From assembly GCA_021801705.1 (NCBI GenBank), contig JAJYXP010000044.1:1-64000 (forward strand): a stretch of 64,000 nt of DNA, in the 5' to 3' direction. The notes below the pieces were generated by a model that worked only from the letters and a program-made list of their open reading frames with translations, did no database searches and was not told the origin of the DNA. The stretch's first letter is position 1. Every line of letters starts with the position of its first letter. Source of the DNA: Pseudomonadota bacterium (lineage in GTDB: Bacteria; Pseudomonadota; Gammaproteobacteria; Burkholderiales; Sulfuricellaceae). Positions 16,819 to 27,933 of the stretch are shown one piece after another. A program made the translations under genes and the position numbers.

Positions 16819-17030
16819 AAGTAATGATCCGCAAGGCCGCCAGCGGCGAACTGACCGCCTATATCGCGAAAAAGGACCTGGAAGAACCCATCGTCGGGAT
16901 GGAAAAGCCGACTATGTGGGGCGGGGTGGTGACCCTGGCCAACGGCTGGCGGTTCGCCTTGCCTGAAATGGCGGCGGACACCCGGCTGCCGCTGACGGTT
17001 GAAGCGCGCAAGCTGGGAGAAGAGGCATGA
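16815..17030 (+). CDS. nifT: NifT/FixU protein
   Basis: The 71-residue protein (MKVMIRKAASGELTAYIAKK, then WGGVVTLANGWRFALPE) matches NifT in length and pattern. Its role is uncertain; Klebsiella mutants fix nitrogen almost normally. Its ATG overlaps the nifZ stop and its stop overlaps the next gene. Confidence 0.92.
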   Translation: MKVMIRKAASGELTAYIAKKDLEEPIVGMEKPTMWGGVVTLANGWRFALPEMAADTRLPLTVEARKLGEEA

Positions 17031-17863
17031 ACGACATCATGAACGAAATCGCGACGGCGCTGGCCGCGGGCAGCGTTGTGCCTTATCTCGGCCCGGGGTT
17101 GCTGGAGCCGGACGGCGAGAATCCCGTTCCGGCCACTTTCGAGAATCTGGCGGGCCGTCTTTCCGCCAGGGTGACCGTGCCTTTCAAGATACGCGCCAAT
17201 ATGACGGCGACGGCCCAGTACATCGAAAACTTCAAGCACCGCAAGACGCTGGTCGCGGTGATGAAAGAGATTTTTCAGCCACCGGTCGCGCCCTCCGCGC
17301 TGCACGGCTATTTCGCCTCCCTGCCCAACCTGCCGTTGCTGGTGGACACCTGGTACGACACCGCCGCGCAGGCCGCGCTGGCTGATCGTAAGAACTGGGG
17401 CCAGATACAGGGCGTGAGCCGCGCCGAGCACCGCGACCAGTGGGTCAAATATTACCGGGCCGACGGCAGCGAAACCGATGAGGAACAGGCCCGGGCGTGG
17501 GAAACCGTGCTTTACAAGCCTTTCGGTTCGATTGCGCCGGCGGCCAATTTCATCGTTTCCGATTCGGATTTTGTCGAGGTGCTGACCGAAATCGATATCC
17601 AGACGCCGATCCCGCCGCGCGTGCAGGAGTTGCGTAGCAGGCGGCGCTTTCTCTTCATCGGCTGCCGCTTCCGCAACCAACTGGAGCGCGCCTACGCCCG
17701 CCAGACCATGAAACGTTCGAGCCCCGGACCGCACTGGGCGCTGCTGCCGGACGAACCGACCAAAAACGAGATCAAGTTCATACAGGGGCAGAACATTCGC
17801 CGCCTGGACATGACGGCAGCGGATTTTATCGCGGCGCTCGCCGGGCTGGCGGTTGCTGCGTAA
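17027..17863 (+). CDS. SIR2-like protein encoded in the nifB operon
   Basis: The 278-residue protein has an N-terminal SIR2-type nucleotide-binding pattern (LAAGSVVPYLGPGLLEPDGE) and, further on, LFIGCRFRNQLERAYAR, resembling the GxS/GCxF region of SIR2_2 domains. I see no Cys4 zinc finger of true sirtuin deacetylases. ATGA coupling to nifT shows it is translated with the nif operon. SIR2-family proteins with NAD-binding or NADase activity are known in defence systems. Similar genes occur beside nifT/nifZ in other diazotrophs, but no function is established. It may act on NAD or on NAD-dependent modification; this is inference. Confidence 0.75.
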   Translation: MNDIMNEIATALAAGSVVPYLGPGLLEPDGENPVPATFENLAGRLSARVTVPFKIRANMTATAQYIENFKHRKTLVAVMKEIFQPPVAPSALHGYFASLPNLPLLVDTWYDTAAQAALADRKNWGQIQGVSRAEHRDQWVKYYRADGSETDEEQARAWETVLYKPFGSIAPAANFIVSDSDFVEVLTEIDIQTPIPPRVQELRSRRRFLFIGCRFRNQLERAYARQTMKRSSPGPHWALLPDEPTKNEIKFIQGQNIRRLDMTAADFIAALAGLAVAA

Positions 17864-17910
17864 GCCCAATTTGCAATAAAACCGGCATTGATCTTCCCTC
17901 TCCCCCAGCC

Positions 17911-17934
17911 CCTCCCCCGCAAGCGGGGGAGGGG
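17911..17934. repeat. CCTCCCCCGCAAGCGGGGGAGG hairpin between convergent genes
   Basis: A strong GC hairpin lies between the SIR2-like gene and modC, which converge. A related hairpin lies at about 23255-23290. It could stop transcription from either side but has no U-tract. Confidence 0.6.
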
Positions 17935-17995
17935 TGCGCGACAGCGCGGGAGAGGGCGTTCTTCACGTTTCTATTGCGAAATGGATTTTTAAGGC

Positions 17996-19072
17996 TCAGC
18001 CGAGCAGGGCGACGCTTTTTACCTGGGCGAAAACCGCCATCCCCGGTTGCAATTCCAGCAAGGCGCAGGACTTGCGCGTAATCCTCGCCAGCAGCGGGAT
18101 GCCTCCGGCATCGAGCCGGAGCATGACCTGGGCGGGATTTTCCTCGACGATTTCCACGACCCGGGCCGGCAGGATGTTCAGTATGCTGGAATCGCCGTGC
18201 CGCTCCAGGGCGAGGCTCACGTCGCGGGCGTGGATGCGCAGGCGCATCGCGTGCCCGAGCGCGTAAGGCTGCTGCGCGACGCTGATGCTGCCGCCGCTGA
18301 AATCCAGCCGGCTGAGGTGAAAGGCCTGGTCGTGTTCGCCGATCACCGTGTCCACCACCACGCCTGCTTCGTCGCCGTGGGCCAGGGGTAGATCCAGGCG
18401 TGTCAACATTTCGTGGATCGGCCCGCTGGCAATGGTCTTTCCCTTCTCCATCAGCACCATGAAGTCGGCCAGACGGGCTACTTCGTCGGGGGAATGGCTG
18501 ACGTAGAGTATCGGGATCGAAAGATCGTCATGGAGCCGCTCCAGATAGGGCAGGATTTCCCCCTTGCTGGCCAGGTCGAGCGCGGCCAGCGGTTCGTCCA
18601 TCAGCAGCAGGCGCGGACTGGTGAGCAGCGCGCGGGCGATGGCCACGCGCTGGCGCTCGCCGCCGGAGAGGCGGGCCGGGCTGCGGTCGAGCAGTTGGCC
18701 GATGCCGAGCAGTTCCGCCGCCTGGTCGAAGCCGACTTGCCGCCCGGCCTTGGGGATGCGCTTCCAGCCGTACTCCAGGTTGCGGCGCACGGAAAGATGG
18801 GAAAACAGGCTCGCCTCCTGGAAGACATAGCCCAGAGGGCGCCGGTGGATGGGCTGAAAGATTCCCTGCCGGTCGTCCTGCCAGATTTCTCCGTTGACGG
18901 CCAGGTAACCTCCCGGTGCACGCTCCAGGCCGGCGATGCAGCGCAGCAGGCTGGTTTTGCCCGAGCCGGAATGGCCGAACAGCGCGGTCACCCCCCGGCC
19001 GGGAACGTCCAGCGCGGCATCCAGGCGGAAATCGCCGAGGGCCAGCCCGAGGCGCGCGGAAATGCCGCTCAT
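17996..19072 (-). CDS. modC: Molybdate ABC transporter ATP-binding protein
   Basis: The 358-residue protein has Walker [13 protein letters not shown], signature LSGGERQR, Walker [12 protein letters not shown] and a C-terminal TOBE (molybdate-binding) domain from about residue 290. It powers molybdate import for FeMo-co. ATG 19072 overlaps the modB stop by 4 bases. The frame continues open upstream antisense of modB's own frame, but that extension has no family similarity. Confidence 0.95.
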   Translation of the reverse strand: MSGISARLGLALGDFRLDAALDVPGRGVTALFGHSGSGKTSLLRCIAGLERAPGGYLAVNGEIWQDDRQGIFQPIHRRPLGYVFQEASLFSHLSVRRNLEYGWKRIPKAGRQVGFDQAAELLGIGQLLDRSPARLSGGERQRVAIARALLTSPRLLLMDEPLAALDLASKGEILPYLERLHDDLSIPILYVSHSPDEVARLADFMVLMEKGKTIASGPIHEMLTRLDLPLAHGDEAGVVVDTVIGEHDQAFHLSRLDFSGGSISVAQQPYALGHAMRLRIHARDVSLALERHGDSSILNILPARVVEIVEENPAQVMLRLDAGGIPLLARITRKSCALLELQPGMAVFAQVKSVALLG

Positions 19073-19752
19073 GATGCGCTTCCTTGCGCCCGTTTGCCCG
19101 GTACGTACAGGGCGAGCAGCACCACGAACGAGAACAGCAGCATGCCGCCCGCCAGCCAGTGGGCCTGGGTATATTCCAGCGCCTCGACGTGGTTGTAGAT
19201 CGTCGTCGACAGCACCTGGGTGGCGCCGGGGATGTTGCCGCCTATCATCAGAACCACGCCGAATTCGCCCACGGTATGAGCGAATCCCAGGATGATGGCG
19301 GTGAGGAAGCCGGGCCGGGCGAGCGGCACGGCCACGGTGAAAAAGCGGTCCCAGGGGCCGGCCCGCAGCGTGGCGGCGACCTCCAGCGGGCGCTCGCCCA
19401 GCGCCTCGAAGGCGTTCTGGATCGGTTGCACCACGAAGGGCAGGGAGTACAGCACCGAGCCCACCACCAGTCCGGCGAAAGTGAAGGGGAGGGTGCCGAG
19501 CCCCAGCGCCTGGGTGAGATGTCCGACCGGGCCCTGAGGCCCGAGGGTGACTAGAAGATAAAAACCCAGCACCGTCGGCGGCAGCACCAGGGGCAGCGCC
19601 ACCGCAGCCCCGACCGGCCCCTTGAGCCAGGACGAGGTGCGCGCCAGCCACCAGGCCAGGGGCGTGCCCACCAGGAGCAGGATCAGGGTGGTGGCTGTCG
19701 CAAGGCGCAGGGTCAGCCATACCGGGGCGAAATCGAAAGCGCTCAGGATCAT
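19069..19752 (-). CDS. modB: Molybdate ABC transporter permease
   Basis: The 227-residue membrane protein starts [20 protein letters not shown], has about five to six transmembrane segments and the EAA-loop region [20 protein letters not shown]. It pairs with ModC. It is coupled to modC by an ATGA overlap but separated from modA by 318 bases of repeats. Confidence 0.95.
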   Translation of the reverse strand: MILSAFDFAPVWLTLRLATATTLILLLVGTPLAWWLARTSSWLKGPVGAAVALPLVLPPTVLGFYLLVTLGPQGPVGHLTQALGLGTLPFTFAGLVVGSVLYSLPFVVQPIQNAFEALGERPLEVAATLRAGPWDRFFTVAVPLARPGFLTAIILGFAHTVGEFGVVLMIGGNIPGATQVLSTTIYNHVEALEYTQAHWLAGGMLLFSFVVLLALYVPGKRAQGSAS

Positions 19753-19779
19753 TTCCTTACCTTGACTCCTTTCAAAAAA

Positions 19780-20055
19780 CGTCGAATCGCAGAAGACGCA
19801 GAGAAGAAGTATTTGTAGTGCTTTCGAATGATTGGAACTTATTCACTGCGCCTTGTAGGTCGGGCTTTAGCCCGACATGTCGGTCTAAAGACCGACCTAC
19901 AACATCAGGTGCCACGCAGCAATAAGTTCCAATCAGAATGAAGCGCTACATAATATCCAGGGGTTTTCTGTGTCCCTGCGTTTTTTAACTCGGCTTGCAT
20001 GTAATAAGAAAACAGACTTTGAATTACTCCGCGTCCTCCGCGTCCTCTGCGGTGA
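19780..20055. repeat. Nested palindromic repeats filling the modA-modB gap
   Basis: The outer arms are of the GCAGAGGACGC family (TCGCAGAAGACGCAGAGAAG on the left, GTCCTCCGCGTCCTCTGCGG on the right). Inside is a second inverted repeat, TGATTGGAACTTATT / AATAAGTTCCAATCA, and inside that a third hairpin, TAGGTCGGGCTTTAGCCCGA. No gene is present in the 318-base gap. The third hairpin has a relative at 58694-58733. Confidence 0.8.
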
Positions 20056-20070
20056 AAAAAATGCATTTTG

Positions 20071-20998
<928 letters not shown>

Positions 20999-21027
20999 CA
21001 ACAGGTTTTTCCAGGTTAATGTGCTTA

Positions 21028-21924
21028 TCATACCAGCGGCGGACGGGTATCGCGTGCGGAGAGTCGCAGCAGACCTTCCGTCTGCTCGTGGATGCGGCGG
21101 GTGACTTCGGGATCGAGCCGTTCCAGCCAGCGCCTGGGGATCGCCTCCGCGCCGTACAGCGCGCCGGCCAGCATGCCGGCCAGGGCGCCCGTGGTGTCGG
21201 CATCCTCGCCGCGGTTGACGGTTTCCGCCACGCAGTCCTCGAAATTGTCGGTATAGAAGAAGTGGTGCAGCACCGTCTGCACCGTGTCCACGATGTAGCC
21301 CGAGGCGCGGCCCGGGTAGGGTTCGAAGCGGAACTGCCGGTGCTGTCCGATCAGCAGGTTGGCGATGGCGCGGCACTCCTTGACTCCGCCGCCGAGGATC
21401 AGGGTCTGCGCCATCCGGCCCAAGGCCAGCGTTCCCGCGTCGGACAGAGGGTGGTGGTGGGTGATATGGGACTGCTCCAGGCTGTAGCGTTCGAACAGGG
21501 CGTCGTTGCCCAGGGTGAACAGCGCCACCGGGAGATTCCTCATGGCGGCCCCGTTGCCCCCGTCGGAATCCGATGGCGGCCCTTCGAGGCTGCCCTGCAG
21601 CATGTAGCGGCGGATGCCGCGGCGGCAGGTGGCGCCGACATCCACCGGCCTCGATTTTAGCCAGGCAGCGAAGGCATCGGCGACCGCCGTGAGGTTCCAG
21701 CCGCCGCTATCCAGTATCGCTTGCCCGAGATACAGGGACATCCCGGTGTCGTCGGTCACCTGTCCCGGTTTCAGCCGCAGCCAGCCGCCGCCGGTGATTT
21801 CCCGGTGGGTGCCGTATTGCGCCTTGATCTCGCGCGGCATCAGGAATTCCACCGTGGCGCCCAGGGCGTCGCCGCAGGCCAGGCCGAGATAGGCGCCGAG
21901 GGCGCGGTCATGTGGCTTCTGCAA
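21028..21924 (-). CDS. draG: ADP-ribosyl-[dinitrogen reductase] hydrolase DraG
   Basis: The 298-residue ADP-ribosylglycohydrolase has acidic metal-binding motifs GDALGATVEF, VTDDTGMS and NRGEDADTTGA, typical of the dimanganese centre. It removes ADP-ribose from the NifH arginine and so reactivates nitrogenase. No ATG or GTG precedes PHDRALGAYLGLACG in frame. The best start is TTG 21924, and the sequence upstream is repeat DNA duplicated from the draT-draG gap. The gene is downstream of draT on the same strand. Confidence 0.9.
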   Translation of the reverse strand: MQKPHDRALGAYLGLACGDALGATVEFLMPREIKAQYGTHREITGGGWLRLKPGQVTDDTGMSLYLGQAILDSGGWNLTAVADAFAAWLKSRPVDVGATCRRGIRRYMLQGSLEGPPSDSDGGNGAAMRNLPVALFTLGNDALFERYSLEQSHITHHHPLSDAGTLALGRMAQTLILGGGVKECRAIANLLIGQHRQFRFEPYPGRASGYIVDTVQTVLHHFFYTDNFEDCVAETVNRGEDADTTGALAGMLAGALYGAEAIPRRWLERLDPEVTRRIHEQTEGLLRLSARDTRPPLV

Positions 21925-22437
21925 TTGAAAAATCCTGTTTACCGCAAAGGACGCAAAGGTTCGCAAAGTAAACCAATGCTATATTGGCTTGATTGCTTTT
22001 GCGAGTTGGACGACAGGTCGCCCATCCCTGCCCACCCCATTTCCTTTGCGTTCCTTCGCGTCCTTTGCGGTTAAAAGCTTTTTTGTTGTTTAAAAATAAC
22101 TCATGGTCACCCGGTAATCGCCGCCGATCACCAGGTACTCGCCCTCGCCCTTGAGCGAGATAGGCGCCAAGCGCGCGGTCATGTAGCTTCTGCAATTGAA
22201 AAATCCTGTTTACCGCAAAGGACGCAAAGGACGCAAAGGTTCGCAAAGTAAACCAATGCTATATTGGCTTGATTGCTTTTGCGAGTTGGACGGCAGGTCG
22301 CCCATCCCTGCCCACCCCGTTTCCTTTGCGTTCCTTCGCGTCCTTTGCGGTTAAAAGCTTTCTTGTTGTTTAAAAATAACTCATGGTTACCCGGTAATCG
22401 CCGCCGATCACCAGGTACTCGCCCTCGCCCTTGAGCG
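21885..22437. repeat. Tandem duplication of about 275 bp between draT and draG
   Basis: Unit 1 (about 21885-22155) and unit 2 (about 22156-22437) are nearly identical. Each contains the first codons of draG, an ACCGCAAAGGACGC-family palindromic repeat and the last about 20 codons of draT. The duplicated draT tail in unit 1 and draG head in unit 2 are non-functional scraps. Unit 2 has one extra 9-base word (ACGCAAAGG). Confidence 0.92.
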
Positions 22438-23185
22438 GGTGCCTGTCCAGCAGGTCGTTGAAAAACAGGATCTTCACCAGCGGTACCCGGGCTTCCAGGA
22501 TGGTGTCGCCGAACTCGTCGGCCACGATCCGGTTGGCGGTAAACGACACCAGGTTGTTCTGGCGGATGACGGCGTTGCGTTTGTCCAGGCGTTCGATGAT
22601 CCGGTGTTCGTCGAAGCCGTTGATGCCGCGATAAAGGGTGAGGTGGCGCCGCCCCGGCGAGAACCAATGAGCCAGCATGAATTGGCAAAACTCGTACAGC
22701 AGGTCGAGTTGCAGGTTGATGCTGTTGTTGTGGAAGCGGCTCGACATCTTCTCCTCCACATAGGCAATCCATGCCGGGGAGGGGAAACGGTCCAGCGGCT
22801 CCTTGTGGAAGGTGGGCAGCAGACCGAAGCGGCTCTCGACCCAAGCTTTCAATACCGCGCCTTCCGGGCCGTTGGAGTCGAACCCCCAGCCTTGCAGCAG
22901 GCGCCGGTAGCTGGCCCGGAAGCGCCGCTTCGCTCCCTCGTCGCCGGACACGGCGTTGCCGTCCAGCCCGAACAGCAGGCTCATGTAGTGTCCGAAAACC
23001 TCGCCTGCCTCGGCAATGCCCGGCGCGTTGGCCAGGGTCTCGAAGAACTGCCGGTTCATCTCGCGCACGCCGTTGATGGATAGATGCAGGGGGTAATCGT
23101 TGAAAGCCGCGCTCGCCAGCAGCCCGGTTGGAATGCCCACCAGGTTGGTGCTGTGTCCTTTGAAATTGTCGGTTTTGGCGTCCAT
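22370..23185 (-). CDS. draT: NAD+-dinitrogen-reductase ADP-D-ribosyltransferase DraT
   Basis: The 271-residue protein starts MDAKTDNFKGHSTNLVGIPT and contains LTLYRGINGFDEH and the late acidic motif EARVPLVKILFFND expected of DraT. It ADP-ribosylates NifH (Arg102 here) under energy or ammonium stress and so switches nitrogenase off. Start 23185 fits family length; the frame upstream is GC-hairpin repeat. It is divergent from nifH, with 453 bases of shared control region. Confidence 0.92.
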   Translation of the reverse strand: MDAKTDNFKGHSTNLVGIPTGLLASAAFNDYPLHLSINGVREMNRQFFETLANAPGIAEAGEVFGHYMSLLFGLDGNAVSGDEGAKRRFRASYRRLLQGWGFDSNGPEGAVLKAWVESRFGLLPTFHKEPLDRFPSPAWIAYVEEKMSSRFHNNSINLQLDLLYEFCQFMLAHWFSPGRRHLTLYRGINGFDEHRIIERLDKRNAVIRQNNLVSFTANRIVADEFGDTILEARVPLVKILFFNDLLDRHPLKGEGEYLVIGGDYRVTMSYF

Positions 23186-23358
23186 TGCGAGGGATAGAGC
23201 AAATTCCGTTCCTCCAGCTATGGAGTCCTGCCCCAACCTCGGAAGCCCTCTCCCCAACCCTCCCCCGCTGGCGGGGGAGGGGGCAGTCGTTCCTTCTCCC
23301 GCAGGCGGGAAAAGGGGCTTGGATTGATTGGAAGGCTTCCCGACATCGCCGTCCAGTT

Positions 23359-23374
23359 TGTCGGCTTTGCGACA
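23359..23374 (+). promoter_or_regulatory. NifA upstream activator site for nifH
   Basis: TGTCGGCTTTGCGACA is a perfect TGT-N10-ACA site. It lies 86 bases upstream of the first sigma-54-like element and 189 bases upstream of the second. Confidence 0.85.
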
Positions 23375-23444
23375 CAGGGTTATTCGCCCTGAATAATGAT
23401 AAATATACTTTGTAAACAAATAAATAGGAAGTTATATCGGAACA

Positions 23445-23460
23445 TGGCACAGGGTTTGCG
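23445..23460 (+). promoter_or_regulatory. First sigma-54-like promoter upstream of nifH
   Basis: TGGCACAGGGTTTGCG keeps GG and GC at the correct 10-base spacing. It is closer to the NifA site than the better consensus at 23548. Confidence 0.65.
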
Positions 23461-23547
23461 TAATAACTGACGCAGGCAGTTGTTCAAGCCCGGCCGTGGT
23501 GGAGAATAAGAAGACATATCAATGCGTTGCGGAGTTTTTGCGGGACT

Positions 23548-23563
23548 TGGCACAGTGGTTGCA
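23548..23563 (+). promoter_or_regulatory. Sigma-54 promoter of nifHDK
   Basis: TGGCACAGTGGTTGCA is a full -24/-12 consensus, 76 bases before the nifH ATG. The two elements share the TGGCACAG start and are 103 bases apart. Confidence 0.9.
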
Positions 23564-23617
23564 TAGGCGTTGCACCAAGACGGGTTGCGCCGCAGCAAAC
23601 CGAACCGGTTTTTTTAA

Positions 23618-24514
<897 letters not shown>

Positions 24515-24521
24515 GAGGTTT

Positions 24522-24620
24522 AACCGCAGAGGCGCAGAGCCAACAGTAGGCGCCTCTAGGCGACGCAGAGAAAAAACAAGGAGCCGGTGTAATTCTTCGC
24601 GCCTCCGCGTCTCTGCGGTG
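24522..24620. repeat. Palindromic repeat between nifH and nifD
   Basis: Arms are ACCGCAGAGGCGCAGAG and GCCTCCGCGTCTCTGCGGT, with an inner GGCGCCTCTAGGCG hairpin. It starts 8 bases after the nifH stop. The position suits mRNA processing that would stabilise nifH message; this is inference. Confidence 0.85.
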
Positions 24621-24646
24621 AAAGATATCGAAATAAGGAGTTCAAA

Positions 24647-26095
24647 ATGACTACAGACGTCAAAGCCAGAAACAAGGAAGTGATCGAGGAGGTGCTCGCG
24701 GTCTACCCGGAGAAAAGCGCCAAGAAGCGCGTCAAGCACCTCAATGTGCATGAAGAAGGCAAGCCCGATTGCGGCGTAAAGTCAAATATCAAGTCGCTGC
24801 CTGGCGTGATGACCATACGCGGCTGCGCTTATGCAGGTTCCAAGGGCGTGGTGTGGGGCCCGATCAAGGACATGATCCACATCAGCCACGGTCCGGTGGG
24901 CTGCGGCCAGTATTCCTGGGCGTCGCGCCGCAACTACTTCATCGGCGTGACCGGCGTGAACGCTTTCGGCACCATGCAGTTCACATCCGATTTCCAGGAA
25001 AAGGACATTGTGTTCGGCGGCGACAAGAAGCTGGACAAGCTGATGGACGAGATCGAAGGGCTGTTTCCGCTCAACAAGGGCATCACGGTGCAGTCGGAAT
25101 GCCCGATCGGCCTGATCGGCGACGACATCGAAGCAGTGTCGAAAAAGAAGGCCAAGCAGATCGGCAAGACCATCGTGCCGGTGCGCTGCGAGGGCTTCCG
25201 CGGGGTGTCGCAGTCACTCGGCCACCACATCGCCAACGACGCGGTGCGCGACTGGGTGCTGGAGGGCGCGGGCGCGGCGGAGAAGCTCAAGGAATTCGAG
25301 AGCACGCCTTACGATGTCGCCATTATCGGCGACTACAACATCGGCGGCGACGCCTGGTCTTCCCGCATCCTGCTGGAAGAGATGGGCTTGCGAGTGATCG
25401 CCCAGTGGTCCGGCGACGGCACCCTGAAAGAGATGGAAGCCACGCCCAAGGCCAAGCTCAACCTGATTCACTGCTACCGCTCGATGAACTACATCTCGCG
25501 TTACATGGAAGAGAAGTACGGGATACCCTGGCACGAGTACAACTTCTTCGGCCCGACCAAGATCGCCGAGAGCCTGCGCGCCATCGCCGCCCACTTCGAC
25601 GGCAAGATCCAGGAAGGCGCGGAACGGGTGATCGCCAAGTACCAGCCGATGGTCGATGCCGTGGTCGCCAAGTACAAGCCGCGCCTGGATGGCAAGACCG
25701 TGATGCTCTACGTCGGCGGTCTGCGCCCGCGCCACGTGATCGGCGCCTACGAGGATCTGGGCATGGAGATCGCCGGTACCGGCTACGAGTTCGGCCACAA
25801 CGACGACTACCAGCGCACCACCCACTACGTCAAGGACGGCACCCTGATCTATGACGACGTGACTTCCTTCGAGCTGGAGAAATTCGTCGAGAAGATCAAG
25901 CCCGACCTGGTCGGTTCCGGGATCAAGGAAAAATACGTGTTCCAGAAGATGGGCGTGCCTTTCCGCCAGATGCACTCGTGGGACTACTCCGGCCCGTATC
26001 ACGGCTACGACGGCTTCGCCATCTTCGCCCGCGACATGGACATGGCGATCAACAGCCCGGTGTGGAGCATGACCAAGGCGCCCTGGAAAAAGTAA
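24647..26095 (+). CDS. nifD: Nitrogenase MoFe protein alpha chain
   Basis: The 482-residue protein has P-cluster ligands in [14 protein letters not shown] and [11 protein letters not shown]. The FeMo-co ligand Cys276 is in [12 protein letters not shown] and the FeMo-co His in [10 protein letters not shown]. It forms the alpha2beta2 MoFe protein with NifK and holds FeMo-co. Length is normal. Confidence 0.99.
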   Translation: MTTDVKARNKEVIEEVLAVYPEKSAKKRVKHLNVHEEGKPDCGVKSNIKSLPGVMTIRGCAYAGSKGVVWGPIKDMIHISHGPVGCGQYSWASRRNYFIGVTGVNAFGTMQFTSDFQEKDIVFGGDKKLDKLMDEIEGLFPLNKGITVQSECPIGLIGDDIEAVSKKKAKQIGKTIVPVRCEGFRGVSQSLGHHIANDAVRDWVLEGAGAAEKLKEFESTPYDVAIIGDYNIGGDAWSSRILLEEMGLRVIAQWSGDGTLKEMEATPKAKLNLIHCYRSMNYISRYMEEKYGIPWHEYNFFGPTKIAESLRAIAAHFDGKIQEGAERVIAKYQPMVDAVVAKYKPRLDGKTVMLYVGGLRPRHVIGAYEDLGMEIAGTGYEFGHNDDYQRTTHYVKDGTLIYDDVTSFELEKFVEKIKPDLVGSGIKEKYVFQKMGVPFRQMHSWDYSGPYHGYDGFAIFARDMDMAINSPVWSMTKAPWKK

Positions 26096-26107
26096 GTAAT
26101 GAGTGAT

Positions 26108-26160
26108 GGGTAATGGGTAATGGGTAATGGGTAATGGGTAATGGGTAATGGGTAATGGGT
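26108..26160. repeat. Tandem heptamer GGGTAAT, about 7.5 copies
   Basis: Seven exact GGGTAAT units plus GGGT lie 12 bases after the nifD stop. A single-arm relative and its mirror (ATGGGTAATGGGTGATG / CATTACCCATTGCGCATTAC) flank the nifK-ferredoxin gap. Confidence 0.95.
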
Positions 26161-26198
26161 CAACGCCCTCACTCATCACCCGTCACCCAAATAGCAAT

Positions 26199-26276
26199 GT
26201 AGGGTGGGTTAGCGTAGCGTAACCCACCACTCGGATCGGCGGGTTACGGCGCCAAGGCGCCTAACCCACCCTACAT
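26199..26276. repeat. GTAGGGTGGGTTAGCG palindromic repeat between nifD and nifK
   Basis: Arms GTAGGGTGGGTTAGCG and GCGCCTAACCCACCCTAC enclose further hairpins (GGCGCCAAGGCGCC). It ends 18 bases before nifK. It is one of several unrelated palindrome families in the nif gaps. Confidence 0.88.
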
Positions 26277-26293
26277 GATTAAGGAGATTCAAA

Positions 26294-27832
26294 ATGAGTC
26301 AAAGCGCAGAGAAAGTTCTCGATCACATGAATTTGTTCCGCGCGCCGGAATACACTGACATGTTCGAGTCGAAAAAAACCTGTTTCGAGGGCGGCTACCC
26401 GGACATCAAGGTGCAGGAAATCGCCGACTGGACCAAGAGCTGGGAATACCGCGAGAAGAATTTTGCCCGCGAGGCCCTCACCATCAACCCGGCCAAGGCC
26501 TGCCAGCCCCTGGGGGCGATTTTCGCCGCCGTCGGCTTCGAGGGCACGCTGCCTTTCGTGCACGGTTCGCAGGGCTGCGTCGCCTACTTCCGCAGCCACT
26601 TCAGCCGCCATTTCAAGGAACCCTCCTCGGCGGTATCCAGCTCCATGACCGAAGACGCGGCGGTATTCGGCGGCCTCAACAACATGGTCGATGGCCTGGC
26701 CAACAGCCATAGCCTGTACAAACCGAAGATGATCGCGGTTTCAACCACCTGCATGGCGGAAGTGATCGGCGACGACCTGGACAGCTTCATCAAGACCGCG
26801 AAACAGAAGGGTTCCATACCGGAAAATTTCGACGTGCCTTTCGCCCACACCCCGTCTTTCGTCGGCAGCCACATCACCGGCTACGACAACATGATGAAGG
26901 GCGTGCTCACCCATTTCTGGGAGCATGCCGAGCGCAAGGAAAACGGCAAGATCAACTTCATCGGCGGCTTCGACGGCTACACCGTGGGCAACCTGCGCGA
27001 GATCAAGCGCATGTTCGACCTGATGGGCCTGGACTACACCATCCTGGGCGACAACAGCGATGTGTGGGACACCCCGACCGACGGCGAATTCCGCATGTAC
27101 GACGGCGGTACCAGGCTGGAAGATGCGAAGGCCGCCATCAATGCCAAGGGCACCGTGTTCATGCAGAGCTATGGCACGGAGAAAACCGCCGAGTACGTCA
27201 AGAGCAAGGGCCAGGAAACGCTGGTGTTCAACCACCCGGTCGGCGTCACCGCCACCGACGAGTTCCTGATGGCGATTTCCAGGCTCAGCGGCAAGGAAAT
27301 TCCCGCCGCGCTGGAACTGGAACGCGGCCGCCTGCTCGACGCGATGGCCGACTCGCAAGCCTATTTCCACGGCAAGCGGTTCGCGGTTTACGGCGATCCC
27401 AGCATGGTCATGGGCCTGACCGCCTTCCTGCTGGAAATGGGCGCCGAACCGGTGCACGTGCTCGCCACCAACGGCAACAAGGAATGGGCCGCCGCGATGC
27501 AGGCGCTGCTCGACGCCTCGCCCTTCGGCCAGGGCTGCAAAGCATGGGCCGGCAAGGACTTGTGGCACATGCGCTCGCTGCTGGCGACGGAACCGGTGGA
27601 CTTCCTGATCGGCAATACCTACGGCAAGTTCCTCGAACGCGACATCGGCACCCCGCTGATCCGCATCGGCTTCCCGGTGTTTGACCGCCATCACCATCAC
27701 CGTTCCCCGGTGTGGGGCTATCAGGGCTCGCTCAACGTGCTGGTGAAGATACTCGACAAGATTTTCGACGAGATGGACAAGTCCACCAATATGCCGGGCA
27801 AGACCGACTACAGCTACGACATCATTCGTTAA
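26294..27832 (+). CDS. nifK: Nitrogenase MoFe protein beta chain
   Basis: The 512-residue protein has P-cluster ligands in [12 protein letters not shown] and [13 protein letters not shown], then [12 protein letters not shown]. It partners NifD. RBS AAGGAG lies directly upstream. Its C-terminal part ([10 protein letters not shown]) is the usual NifK end. Confidence 0.99.
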   Translation: MSQSAEKVLDHMNLFRAPEYTDMFESKKTCFEGGYPDIKVQEIADWTKSWEYREKNFAREALTINPAKACQPLGAIFAAVGFEGTLPFVHGSQGCVAYFRSHFSRHFKEPSSAVSSSMTEDAAVFGGLNNMVDGLANSHSLYKPKMIAVSTTCMAEVIGDDLDSFIKTAKQKGSIPENFDVPFAHTPSFVGSHITGYDNMMKGVLTHFWEHAERKENGKINFIGGFDGYTVGNLREIKRMFDLMGLDYTILGDNSDVWDTPTDGEFRMYDGGTRLEDAKAAINAKGTVFMQSYGTEKTAEYVKSKGQETLVFNHPVGVTATDEFLMAISRLSGKEIPAALELERGRLLDAMADSQAYFHGKRFAVYGDPSMVMGLTAFLLEMGAEPVHVLATNGNKEWAAAMQALLDASPFGQGCKAWAGKDLWHMRSLLATEPVDFLIGNTYGKFLERDIGTPLIRIGFPVFDRHHHHRSPVWGYQGSLNVLVKILDKIFDEMDKSTNMPGKTDYSYDIIR

Positions 27833-27846
27833 TTGCGGCAAAGCGT

Positions 27847-27922
27847 GATGGGTAATGGGTGATGCGAGGGGCTTGATGCCGCTTCCCCGTTCCCCTCATA
27901 CATTACCCATTGCGCATTACAC
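27847..27922. repeat. Palindromic repeat between nifK and ferredoxin
   Basis: Arms GTGATGGGTAATGGGTGATG and CATTACCCATTGCGCATTAC surround a short GAGGGG...CCCCTC stem. It is related in words to the heptamer array after nifD. Confidence 0.8.
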
Positions 27923-27933
27923 AAGGAAATAAA

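Noticed and set aside
17996-19720. One long 574-codon frame spanning modC and antisense-frame modB
   Set aside because: Only the part from 19072 resembles ModC. The upstream part is another frame of modB, whose own frame is clearly coding.
22179-23450. Long minus-strand frame overlapping draT
   Set aside because: It is a different frame of draT plus repeat DNA; the draT frame has the conserved motifs.
26108-26160. CRISPR array
   Set aside because: It is a 7-base tandem repeat without spacers; no cas gene or CRISPR-type repeat-spacer pattern appears anywhere in the window.
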